From assembly GCA_021731025.1 (NCBI GenBank), contig JAKFYD010000019.1, positions 1-64,000 of the forward strand: a stretch of DNA of 64,000 nt, written 5' to 3'. The DNA comes from Pseudobdellovibrionaceae bacterium. Lineage in GTDB: Bacteria; Bdellovibrionota; Bdellovibrionia; Bdellovibrionales; Bdellovibrionaceae. A program made the translations under genes and the position numbers. The stretch's first letter is position 1. Every line of letters begins with the position of its first letter. Below the pieces are notes generated by a model. That model worked only from the letters and a program-made list of their open reading frames with translations. It was not told the origin of the DNA and ran no database searches. Positions 16,019-23,825 of this stretch are shown here, one piece after another.

Positions 16019-16540
16019 TTACAAGTCTTTAATCGGCGAAAGCTTACCCTTTTCAGCAAGTAGCCCTAACACTGATTCTAATGAAGTGGTTTTAGGACAA
16101 TCACAAACCATTTCATACTCCAATGCTGTTTTATCAGATTTTAATTTAAAGAAAATGAGATGACGTGGATAGGGGTTGTATACGACGCCATATTTAGACT
16201 CCACCAATGTGATTAGCTCTGGTATTGAGTTGACTTGATTAGAGAGATCAAGCCCATACACTTTGAAAATATTGTCTAACATATCTTCTAAGGTGGGTTC
16301 AGTCGTTACCTCTATTCGTGTAGATAAAATCTCATAAGAACTTCCGAGCTTTATCAGTCTTTTATACTTTTTTCTATCGTGCTTCAAAACACAGGAGACC
16401 CTCTTATCTGTTGCCGAAAGCACCTCAGTACGATTAATATCGGCGGGTATGTCAATGTTCTGTACAGATTCCATTTTTTGACCTGCGTTAACTATTCCAC
16501 TGGCAAGTAAAATTGAGAGCACAAGAAGTTTTGATGTCAT
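16019..16540 (-). CDS. exported protein, function unknown
   Basis: About 173 residues from ATG 16540; GAGG is 5 nt upstream, so this start is better than GTG 16546. The signal peptide is MTSKLLVLSILLASGIVNAG. The mature protein has three cysteines (VSCVLKH and the pair CDC) and alternates short helices with beta-type segments such as YPRHLIFFKLKSD. No family is recognised. It is the second of a row of small exported proteins on the minus strand. The upstream neighbour (16593-17000) is also exported, with 52 bp between them, so they may share a promoter. Confidence 0.65.
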   Translation of the reverse strand: MTSKLLVLSILLASGIVNAGQKMESVQNIDIPADINRTEVLSATDKRVSCVLKHDRKKYKRLIKLGSSYEILSTRIEVTTEPTLEDMLDNIFKVYGLDLSNQVNSIPELITLVESKYGVVYNPYPRHLIFFKLKSDKTALEYEMVCDCPKTTSLESVLGLLAEKGKLSPIKDL

Positions 16541-16592
16541 AATCACCTCAGTTCAATAGTGAGCATAGTAAAGGTCAACTTAAAACCAATGA

Positions 16593-17000
16593 TTACTTAG
16601 CGCAATTAATAGCGATATCTTTATCCAGATAATTTATGTTTAAACCAGCAGAAGTGCCCGATGAGCTCAAGAGGGGCTTATTAAAAAGAATGTCCATACC
16701 ATCAACTTTTTCAAATTGCCCAACGACCGCAAAGGGTTCATTAGGATTGTTATTTCTATTAGAAAAAGAAATAGTCAATGAAGATAACTTATCTTCATTG
16801 GTAAGCTTATCACTTTCAGCAGAAGAAACTAAGATCCCAGACGTTTTTAAAATAAATTTAGATTGTTCTACGTTAGATGTGTTTACTATTCCTAAAGTTT
16901 TTGTTCCACCTCGTGAAGCAGAGTAGATAGTGCAAGCAAGCTCTGTCGCGCTCGAAACTCCTGTGAAAAACAAAATGGATGTATAAATAAGTGATTTCAT
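16593..17000 (-). CDS. small exported protein, function unknown
   Basis: 135 residues. ATG 17000 is preceded by GAAAGG at suitable spacing. The signal peptide MKSLIYTSILFFTGVSSA probably ends before TELACT. The mature part has two cysteines, one at each end (ACTIYS and INCAK), which could close a small beta barrel with a disulfide. Asn- and Ser-rich loops (SNRNNNPNEP) suggest an exposed surface. Layout resembles the exported protein at 4998-5444. No homologous family is recognised by eye. Confidence 0.6.
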   Translation of the reverse strand: MKSLIYTSILFFTGVSSATELACTIYSASRGGTKTLGIVNTSNVEQSKFILKTSGILVSSAESDKLTNEDKLSSLTISFSNRNNNPNEPFAVVGQFEKVDGMDILFNKPLLSSSGTSAGLNINYLDKDIAINCAK

Positions 17001-17248
17001 AAACGACCTTTCTATTAGGAGGCCATCAGTCTATTATAAAAGATTAAAAAAATCAGCTGTGATAAGTTACACAGGTAAAAAGTGCCTGTCGAACTTTTGA
17101 CCACAAATCCTAGGCATTCCCAGTCATCGAGATTCCCGCTATATCCAACAAGCTCTCTATAAATTCTTCACGCGCTTAGGCTTACCCCTTGTTTCTATTT
17201 AGATTTGCCTGGTTGTATGGTAAAGACACCCGAGACCTAGGAGGCCTT

Positions 17249-17509
17249 ATGACTCAAAAATTTATCGTTGGATTCTTAACTGTTTTTTCTTCGCTCTCTT
17301 TTGCAGCCCCTTCATTCGTGGCGCAGGGAAAAGGCTACTTCTGTTACCAAGATTTTCAAAGTGCTCTGGGTAATGCGAAATCTGAGGCAAATTTGAATGC
17401 TCAGCGAACTTGCCGGGGACGCGCTTTTCAACGTATTTCCCAATTTGCGGTTCGACAAAGTCCTCAAGGTTGTGTTGTTCAAGTTCAAGCTCGATACACT
17501 TGTCGGTAA
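17249..17509 (+). CDS. small exported cysteine-containing protein
   Basis: 86 residues from ATG 17249, directly after an ideal AGGAGG four bases upstream. The frame is open to 17189, but that part has no ribosome site. The signal peptide MTQKFIVGFLTVFSSLSFA is followed by about 65 residues with four cysteines (YFCYQDF, RTCRGRAF, QGCVVQ and the final TCR). The order C-x-x-D-F-x(2)-A-x(3)-A looks like a compact helical disulfide domain. It precedes the beta-lactamase-fold gene by 12 bp and is probably co-transcribed with it. Function is unknown. Confidence 0.72.
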   Translation: MTQKFIVGFLTVFSSLSFAAPSFVAQGKGYFCYQDFQSALGNAKSEANLNAQRTCRGRAFQRISQFAVRQSPQGCVVQVQARYTCR

Positions 17510-17521
17510 TTTGAGTTGTTT

Positions 17522-18556
17522 ATGAATTATTTTATCCGGAGCTCCTTAGGGCTCCTTCTTTCTTTATCAGCTCAGGCTGATTTTTCGACGGTGACCCACT
17601 GTCTTCAACAAAATTCAAATCAACTTTCTGCTTATCGTAGCACCGCGATTGCTGTGGTGGATAAATATCAAACTAAGATATTTACATTTGGCTCTGCTCG
17701 GGAAAATCAGATTTTTGAAATTGGTTCAATTACCAAAACATTTACTGCAAATTTATTAGCTCAAGAAATTATTGCTGGGAATCTCCGTTTGTCAGAGCCA
17801 ATTCCTGGTGCTTATCAAAAGCCTAATGGTTTAATTCGATACCAACATTTAGTCACTCATACTGCGGGACTAGTTAACGTTTTTCACGATTATAAAAGTT
17901 CCAATCCTAGAACTCCTTGGGATGGTTTGGATATTCCACTCTTTAAATACTTTTATAATAGGACTCCCTTACAATCCCGCCCCGGTGAAAACTTCAGTTA
18001 CTCGAACATTGGTTTTGGGCTTTTGGGAACTATTCTGAGTGAGAGAGCCGGTCAGCCTTACGATAAATTAGTTCAGCAAAGAATATTCGCTCCGTTAGGA
18101 ATGAAGGACAGCTATTTTGAAGTGCCTCGCTCTGAAGCGCACCGTTTTCCTCAAGGGAACATCAACGGCGCGGCCTGGCCTTACTGGAATCTGTACAATA
18201 CAGGGATCAGCGCCGCCGGAGGTATTCGTTCAACCATTAAAGACATGGCTATTTACACACGAGCGCAGCTGTCTCCTGAAAACACAGTGTTGGCTCGAGC
18301 CATTCAGGCGACTCAAGCCCCCCTCTATCAGAAAGATAAAGATGCTGTCGGCATGAGCTGGCTGATTGGGCCACAAAAAGGCTTAGTATGGCACAATGGC
18401 TCGACTTTTGGGTTTAATTCCATGTTAGCTATATCTTCAGTCCATAAAGTTGGGATCGTCTTATTAACAGATACAAGTATCTACAAAACTTCGCCCGGCG
18501 GAGAACAAATCAAAGATAAATCTTACGAAAATATTGTTTATACTTGTTTGAAGTAA
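17522..18556 (+). CDS. secreted serine hydrolase of the beta-lactamase class C / DD-peptidase fold
   Basis: 344 residues from ATG 17522, with a signal peptide (first about 20). The active-site Ser-x-x-Lys is S69-I-T-K, the second motif is Y160-S-N, and the third (KTG-type) is H291-N-G. This set is shared by class C beta-lactamases, alkaline D-peptidases and EstB-type esterases. HNG in place of KTG is seen in esterases and penicillin-binding-like proteins, so true beta-lactam resistance should not be assumed. A periplasmic role in peptidoglycan or ester cleavage is more likely. It follows the small Cys protein in one operon. Confidence 0.85.
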   Translation: MNYFIRSSLGLLLSLSAQADFSTVTHCLQQNSNQLSAYRSTAIAVVDKYQTKIFTFGSARENQIFEIGSITKTFTANLLAQEIIAGNLRLSEPIPGAYQKPNGLIRYQHLVTHTAGLVNVFHDYKSSNPRTPWDGLDIPLFKYFYNRTPLQSRPGENFSYSNIGFGLLGTILSERAGQPYDKLVQQRIFAPLGMKDSYFEVPRSEAHRFPQGNINGAAWPYWNLYNTGISAAGGIRSTIKDMAIYTRAQLSPENTVLARAIQATQAPLYQKDKDAVGMSWLIGPQKGLVWHNGSTFGFNSMLAISSVHKVGIVLLTDTSIYKTSPGGEQIKDKSYENIVYTCLK

Positions 18557-18590
18557 CACAGGGTCGATCTGTAGAGACCGACCCTTCTCA

Positions 18591-19424
18591 TTAAAAAATT
18601 CCTGAACACATTTGTCTTTGGTTCGTCGGTTTTGACTGATAGTTTTTGATCCAAATTGTTCCTTCAACAGGGCGATCTGGCTTCGGTGAATGAATTGTAT
18701 CGACGAACACCGCTTTAGCTTTAGGGAAAGCTTTCGTCATGGCATTTAGATTTGCCGGTTCATTTTCAAACACGCCGATCACTTCTCCCATTTCGGCGAC
18801 TTGCGAGAAAGCCTGTGTTTTAAAAACCAAATCGTCGATGCTTTTATCGGGCTTCATCATTAACAAGGCTTGCGAAGGGTGATGAGGAAAATGATTTCTT
18901 ACAAGATTCGCTCTTGTTCCTAACTCCATGCCTGGAGCATCACGGCCTGTTAAGTAAACCACTTTGGCTCCGGCCTCGATCAATTGGTGCAAATAATCTG
19001 CGGAACCGGACAAAGCTTTGTCTTTACTGCAATAGGTACTGGTAAAAAATCTTTGGGCCCAAAATGCTGAAGCTGCTTTTAAAAGTTCTGCGTTCTCGAT
19101 TCCTATTTTTCTAAAAGTTAATGCGAGCTCGTAATTGATATCAGTTTCTTTCAGCGAGAAAAGCTTCAATGAATCTGGAAAAGCATTTTGAATTTCGGCT
19201 TGCGAAGCAAATTCCTTTAAAATTCTTAAACTGCGTTCTTGAGTGCTCACCAAGGTGTCATCAAGATCGAACAAAACTACGGATAATTTTCCTTGCGCTT
19301 TTAATTCGCGGGCCTGCTCGATAATTTGAGAAAGCTCATTGGCATTAAATGAATTTGCAAATGCAGTGCTACCCATTGCGACGCTGGTCAATGCAACCAG
19401 CGCGATCGATTTTAAAAGTTTCAT
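18591..19424 (-). CDS. exported HAD-superfamily phosphatase
   Basis: 277 residues with signal peptide MKLLKSIALVALTSVAMGSTAFA. HAD motif I is LFDLDDTLVS (nucleophile D53, acid D55), motif II is VVYLTGRD, and motif III/IV lies around GVFENEPAN. An inserted cap is present between motifs I and II. Secreted HAD enzymes of this size are often non-specific acid phosphatases or nucleotidases, which would suit release of phosphate from prey nucleotides; that role is inference. It converges with the beta-lactamase-fold gene and is followed in the same direction from 19855 by another exported gene. Confidence 0.8.
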   Translation of the reverse strand: MKLLKSIALVALTSVAMGSTAFANSFNANELSQIIEQARELKAQGKLSVVLFDLDDTLVSTQERSLRILKEFASQAEIQNAFPDSLKLFSLKETDINYELALTFRKIGIENAELLKAASAFWAQRFFTSTYCSKDKALSGSADYLHQLIEAGAKVVYLTGRDAPGMELGTRANLVRNHFPHHPSQALLMMKPDKSIDDLVFKTQAFSQVAEMGEVIGVFENEPANLNAMTKAFPKAKAVFVDTIHSPKPDRPVEGTIWIKNYQSKPTNQRQMCSGIF

Positions 19425-19447
19425 ACGAGCTCCTTAATTTTAAAAAA

Positions 19448-19855
19448 TTATAAACATCCGAAAGTTTTTAATTGTTTAATAAGATTTTGGCTGATTGTAG
19501 ATTTCTCATCGAGAACCGCTTGTAGCATGACAGCGTTAACATTTTCATCGGGAAGTGGTTGGTTGCCGTATGATCCGCCCACAAAAAAAGATTCAGAACT
19601 CCAAACAAGAGTCTTTAGGTATTCAAGTTTGAGAGTCGCATAATTACTAATATCATGATCTTCTTCTGAGTAAGCACGCTTCCAGGATTTTTCGGTGATG
19701 ATTTTGCAATTGCCCGAGTTCGATGCTGTTGGAATCAGCAGAGCAATAAGCTTGGCTTTAATTTGTGCCGTTGGCTCAGTGGTACCGCAAGATTCACTTG
19801 CATGACCTTGCAAACTCGCACTTAAAATCATTAAACTTAATAAAATCTTTTTCAT
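19448..19855 (-). CDS. small exported protein, function unknown
   Basis: 135 residues. The signal peptide MKKILLSLMILSASLQGHA is followed by SESCGTTEPTAQIKAKL. Three cysteines are in the mature part (SCGTT, GNCKII and the penultimate C of GCL), so at least one disulfide is likely. The central part mixes short strands and a C-terminal helix. The ATG is preceded by AAGGAG. It lies 23 bp upstream of the HAD phosphatase on the same strand, so the two are probably one transcription unit. No family is recognised. Confidence 0.65.
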   Translation of the reverse strand: MKKILLSLMILSASLQGHASESCGTTEPTAQIKAKLIALLIPTASNSGNCKIITEKSWKRAYSEEDHDISNYATLKLEYLKTLVWSSESFFVGGSYGNQPLPDENVNAVMLQAVLDEKSTISQNLIKQLKTFGCL

Positions 19856-19956
19856 AAATATCTCCTTTAAGGTTTGTTAATTAAGTTCTTGCATATTGCC
19901 ACGCAGCGTTATACAATTCTTATTAGAAAAAACGAACGGTATCCAAAGGACAGAAG

Positions 19957-21348
19957 TTGAAGCTCGAAGAACAAATAGAAAGCTTAGTGCAACAGAAGAA
20001 GACCTCGAAGGCCCGGGCCCTGATCGCTCTCTTTATTCGTCAGCAGCGGGCTCATAAGAACGTCTTATTTAAGGCTTCTCAGTGGTATCGCCGACTGAGC
20101 CTCTATAAAGAAGGCCTCAGGCTCGTCATGCAGCTAGGGCCTTTCGAACCCTTGGCCACAAATGATATCAAAATAAGAACGGCCGAGTTTTTAAGCATTT
20201 TAGGGTCTAATGCCTATGCTGTGCAGTTGCTTTCAGAAACGACTTTCCAAACCACCGATGATTATGAGGTTGCTGCAGGAATTTATTTTGCGGCGAATGA
20301 TTATGCGAAAGCTTTAGAGCTTTTTCAGAAGCGCCTCGGACTTATGCCCGAGGCCGACAGCTATCAAGGCCGTCTTTCACAGTTGAGCTGTGCGGATTGT
20401 TTAGTGCAACTGGATCGCATTAAAGAAGCTATTTTAATTGCGCAGAACTTATTGAAAAAATCCCGAGAGCCTTTGTTCTTAGCGATTTGCCAACAGGCTT
20501 TAGGTGAGTATTTGGCTCGGTCAGGGCAGCCTCGCAAAGGTTTAGTTTGGATTCAAAAATCAGCGCAGAGCTTTCCCGGTAAAAAAGAAACTTACGATCA
20601 TGCTTTGTTGTATCGGTGGTTAGGCTATACCTCAGCGCAGCTGGGAAAAAAGAGTGAGGGCCGACGGCACTTTGCGCACTCTACAAAGATCATTAAAAAA
20701 ATTGGGCTGCGCGAGGAAATTTGGTTGGATAACCTGCGGTTTGAAGGCGAGTTGGACTTGCTGACGAAAAAGGATGAGCATCGTCTTCAATACTTTCCGG
20801 GAATTCCGCCGGTCCATAAAGCACAAAAGTTGCCGCTGACCTTGGGTCCATCCAATGGCTTGATCAAGATCAATCTCAGCAGTGAAGAGTACGCCTTTAA
20901 AAACGAATATTTTTTAGGGCTTCCTTTAGAGATTAAACTTTTAGCTTACTTAAGAATTGCCGAAGCTTGGGGAATTGGCTTCGAACTTTTAAAAGTGCTC
21001 CTGTGGCCGAGGGAGCCGAATTCTTATTTGCAATTAGAAGCGCGTTTGATTCAACTGCTTCATCGTTTGAAAAAAAAGTATCAGATTGTTGTTTTAGTTA
21101 AATCGAAAAGAGCATATCTCAACAAGAAGGATAATAAAAAAATTCAAATCCATATCGAAGATCGAAGTTTACTTCCTTCGCGTATGAAGAAGGTATTCAC
21201 AGCAGAAGAATTTCGTGAGGCTTATAATCTTAAAAAGACTCAGTCTCTTTTTTGGATCAATCACTATTTAACTCAAGGGAAAATTCAAAAAATTCAGAAG
21301 GGTCCCAAAACTTGGTACGAAATTATTGAGCGCGACGAGCCAGCTTAA
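19957..21348 (+). CDS. TPR protein with C-terminal winged-helix-like region
   Basis: 463 residues starting at TTG 19957 after AAAGGA. Residues about 1-260 are repeated helix pairs typical of TPR scaffolds (NDYAKALELFQKRLG, DCLVQLDRIKEAILIAQNLL, CQQALGEYLARSGQPRKGLVWIQKSAQ). Residues about 320-400 look like a winged helix (PLEIKLLAYLRIAEAWGIGFELLKVLLWPRE, LIQLLHRLKKKYQIVVLVKSKRAYL), and a final helix-turn-helix-like block reads FTAEEFREAYNLKKTQSLFWINHYLTQGKI. A DNA-binding regulator with a TPR sensor half is the best guess. The 3' end overlaps the convergent gene by 26 bp. Confidence 0.7.
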   Translation: MKLEEQIESLVQQKKTSKARALIALFIRQQRAHKNVLFKASQWYRRLSLYKEGLRLVMQLGPFEPLATNDIKIRTAEFLSILGSNAYAVQLLSETTFQTTDDYEVAAGIYFAANDYAKALELFQKRLGLMPEADSYQGRLSQLSCADCLVQLDRIKEAILIAQNLLKKSREPLFLAICQQALGEYLARSGQPRKGLVWIQKSAQSFPGKKETYDHALLYRWLGYTSAQLGKKSEGRRHFAHSTKIIKKIGLREEIWLDNLRFEGELDLLTKKDEHRLQYFPGIPPVHKAQKLPLTLGPSNGLIKINLSSEEYAFKNEYFLGLPLEIKLLAYLRIAEAWGIGFELLKVLLWPREPNSYLQLEARLIQLLHRLKKKYQIVVLVKSKRAYLNKKDNKKIQIHIEDRSLLPSRMKKVFTAEEFREAYNLKKTQSLFWINHYLTQGKIQKIQKGPKTWYEIIERDEPA

Positions 21349-22735
21349 TCTGATCACGAATTTGCGAGGCCGTTATTAGACCGGTGCTTTTTGTCTTCCA
21401 CCAAGCGCCTCCTCCACTGACTGGAAATGTTTCTATATAGGCGGGGTTCCGAGGGAAATACTCGAAAGGGTCATTGCGGACCATGATTAGCGCTTCGCCC
21501 GAAGGTTGAATGTGCATTTCAGTCCAGTGTTGAATGAAGTTGATACTTTTTTGCGGTTCTTGCCCAATGTATGTTGGATAGGGAGGCTTAATTGTGAAAG
21601 TGTAATAAGATTTTAAACTTTCAGCAATAGAGTTAATTTTTTGACCTACTTTTAAGATCATTTTTTTCTTTTGAAGATCGATTTGCAATTTGTCAGAAAA
21701 ATTAAGAACTGTATTTTCGGTGAGCAATAATTCGTAACCATTCACATCCATATAGGCTTTGTTGACGAAGTCGCGTAAGCTAGAGTCTTGTTCACTCACA
21801 GCTAAAAATAATTGATGCAATTGAACAACAGTGCTCCAACTTATTTTATTTGTTACCTGATAGGTGATTCGCATTCCTAAAGAGCGAAATTTTCCCTCTA
21901 GCCTTTCCAAAATTGTCGGGATCAAATTAGGATTGTAGCCTAGAACGTAAACGCTGCCTCTTTGGCTTCGGCGAGTACTAAAATCATTTAAATAATTAAT
22001 ATCCACGTTCGCTTTAATCTCTTCATCGAACAAAGGAGAAAAAGATATCAATTGATGGCGCAGATGATTTCTTATCATTCCTGCAAACAAACCTGCTTGG
22101 GGATCATTCACCTTATCATAATATTTCGAAGCGTCTATTTCGAAAAGTAAGGCCTGTTCGCTAATGACTTTTTCAAGATGATTTCGAGTTTCGACTTTTG
22201 CAAACAAAGGTGAATCTTTTAAAATGAGCGAGCTCCACTGGTAATTGTGACTGTTCTCATTTCCTAAAAGACTTAAGACTTCATGTATGGCAATGACTTG
22301 CTGTAAGATACTTTTAAGTTCGCTGTTGAAATGGTTTTCGATGATTTCATCCCAACGGGCAGGATTGATAGCAATCATTGAAGCGCTGGGCCAATTCACC
22401 GCCGTTAAAATGTGCTGATTTTCATCAAGCAAGTTTTTTCGTAGAATCAGCTTTCCGGGTTGAGTACAAACTTCATTCAGTTTATCAGAGAATATTTGGG
22501 TATTAAATTTAACCAATTGACCTAACTTTTTTAAGCCCTCAGCTCCAGCCTCACAGAACTCTTTAAAGTACTGTTGCTCGGTTTTGATTTGTGGAGGTAA
22601 GGAATTAATGAAAGACGGTGTGACCCCTTGCTGAATCAGCATCTCGTGAAAGCTACCGCCGCCACGCTTTTCGCCTGCGTGAGACGTGTTAAAGGAAACC
22701 GATATTAATAAAAGTAAGATCTTTTTAAGAGTCAT
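21323..22735 (-). CDS. large exported protein with HE motif, function unknown
   Basis: 470 residues with signal peptide MTLKKILLLLISVSFNTSHA, then a Gly-rich start GEKRGGGSF. The most notable segment is VIAIHEVLSLLGNENSHNY (about 148-166), where His-Glu inside a helix recalls metal sites. A similar WIHEWLW segment and Gly-rich start are in the exported protein at 45982-46653, so they may belong to one loose family. Single-HE motifs without the second His do not prove metalloprotease activity. The C-terminal third is beta-rich. The 3' end overlaps the TPR gene by 26 bp. Confidence 0.65.
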   Translation of the reverse strand: MTLKKILLLLISVSFNTSHAGEKRGGGSFHEMLIQQGVTPSFINSLPPQIKTEQQYFKEFCEAGAEGLKKLGQLVKFNTQIFSDKLNEVCTQPGKLILRKNLLDENQHILTAVNWPSASMIAINPARWDEIIENHFNSELKSILQQVIAIHEVLSLLGNENSHNYQWSSLILKDSPLFAKVETRNHLEKVISEQALLFEIDASKYYDKVNDPQAGLFAGMIRNHLRHQLISFSPLFDEEIKANVDINYLNDFSTRRSQRGSVYVLGYNPNLIPTILERLEGKFRSLGMRITYQVTNKISWSTVVQLHQLFLAVSEQDSSLRDFVNKAYMDVNGYELLLTENTVLNFSDKLQIDLQKKKMILKVGQKINSIAESLKSYYTFTIKPPYPTYIGQEPQKSINFIQHWTEMHIQPSGEALIMVRNDPFEYFPRNPAYIETFPVSGGGAWWKTKSTGLITASQIRDQIKLARRAQ

Positions 22736-22831
22736 CCTAGGCCCAACGAATGCGATTTTTGAGCCAGGGTTAAATCAGGGTAATAAGTTATAAAATCAAA
22801 AGCTTGTCTAAAACTTTGACAGTGGCCTTTA

Positions 22832-22865
22832 TTGGCAATGTTTTCCATTGCCAACATGGCAGTAA
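22832..22865. repeat. hairpin TTGGCAATG/CATTGCCAA merged with a TGCCA-aca-TGGCA site
   Basis: TTGGCAATG (22832-22840) pairs perfectly with CATTGCCAA (22846-22854) around a 5-nt loop. The right arm also belongs to TTGCCA-aca-TGGCAGTAA (22848-22865). The two pairings exclude each other, so this could be a switch-like structure. It lies in the 250-bp divergent region between two exported-protein genes. Confidence 0.55.
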
Positions 22866-22985
22866 GGTAAGCTGAATAATAGAACACCTCGCACCCCCTG
22901 CATATAATTTGAACAGGAACTTCTTACATGTCAAAAATATAACAGATGAAGCGGGTACGACCGGATCGTAAGCTCTTAACCATAT

Positions 22986-23825
22986 ATGAAAAAATATACC
23001 TTATTAATCCTAACTTTTCTTACTTCTGTAAATTCCCAAGCCATTATCAATGGTACACCTCGGCCAGAAAAAATCGAAGGCAGTGTTTACGAACGAGTGG
23101 GTAACTTGCAGGACAATGTTCGAGGAACCTTTTGCAAAGGTCTTTTGATTGCTCCGCGAATTATTATATCTGCGGCTCATTGTTCTATTGATCTTTCTTT
23201 AACCACCGAGTTTGTTTTAATTGATCAAAATAATGTTAAGAAGTTTTACGACGTTCTTCATGTTGAAGTGCCTAAGGCCTATTCACTGAAGGAAGAATAT
23301 AATTTTGGCGATATTGCCGTCATCATATTGCAAAAACCTGTCGAGGGAAAAACTCGGTTGAAAGAAGTAAGACTGCTTTCAGAGCCCTTAAAAGAAGGTG
23401 ATCAGGGGACATTTTACGGTGGTCGCCATGATTTTACCGATAAACTCCGTTTCCTGAGTGAGAATTCAAAGCCTCACGAGCTGCAAAGTGCAACTTTGTT
23501 GTTTGACGGAACCTCTCCATTTAACAATGATCATTATATCTTGAGGTCGGCAAACAGCGGAAATCCAAAGGAAAGCAAACTGTGCTTTAGGGATAGCGGT
23601 GGTCCCTACATTGTTGAGCAAAACGGAGTTACTTATCTGGCCGGTATTGCCTCTTCCTTGCTCAGACAAAAAGATTCTTCTTCAGACGATCAAAATGAAA
23701 CCGACTTTGAGTACTGCATGGCTTCGTTTCCCCACATCACTTCGGTGCCCTTTTATTTTTCTTGGCTTCAAAGGACGATCCAGAAACTCGGCGATCAATA
23801 CGCTTTAGAACTCCCAAAATTTTAA
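22986..23825 (+). CDS. secreted trypsin-like serine protease (S1 family)
   Basis: 279 residues. Signal peptide MKKYTLLILTFLTSVNSQA runs straight into IINGTP, the usual start of an activated S1 protease. The triad is H65 in SAAHC, D109 in GDIAV and S204 in CFRDSGGP. C50-C66 matches the conserved His-loop disulfide. S1 proteases are plentiful in predatory bacteria and degrade prey protein; that role here is inference. No clear ribosome site precedes ATG 22986; a short palindrome TACGA-ccgga-TCGTA lies 15-29 bp upstream. It ends one base before the convergent kinase gene. Confidence 0.92.
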   Translation: MKKYTLLILTFLTSVNSQAIINGTPRPEKIEGSVYERVGNLQDNVRGTFCKGLLIAPRIIISAAHCSIDLSLTTEFVLIDQNNVKKFYDVLHVEVPKAYSLKEEYNFGDIAVIILQKPVEGKTRLKEVRLLSEPLKEGDQGTFYGGRHDFTDKLRFLSENSKPHELQSATLLFDGTSPFNNDHYILRSANSGNPKESKLCFRDSGGPYIVEQNGVTYLAGIASSLLRQKDSSSDDQNETDFEYCMASFPHITSVPFYFSWLQRTIQKLGDQYALELPKF

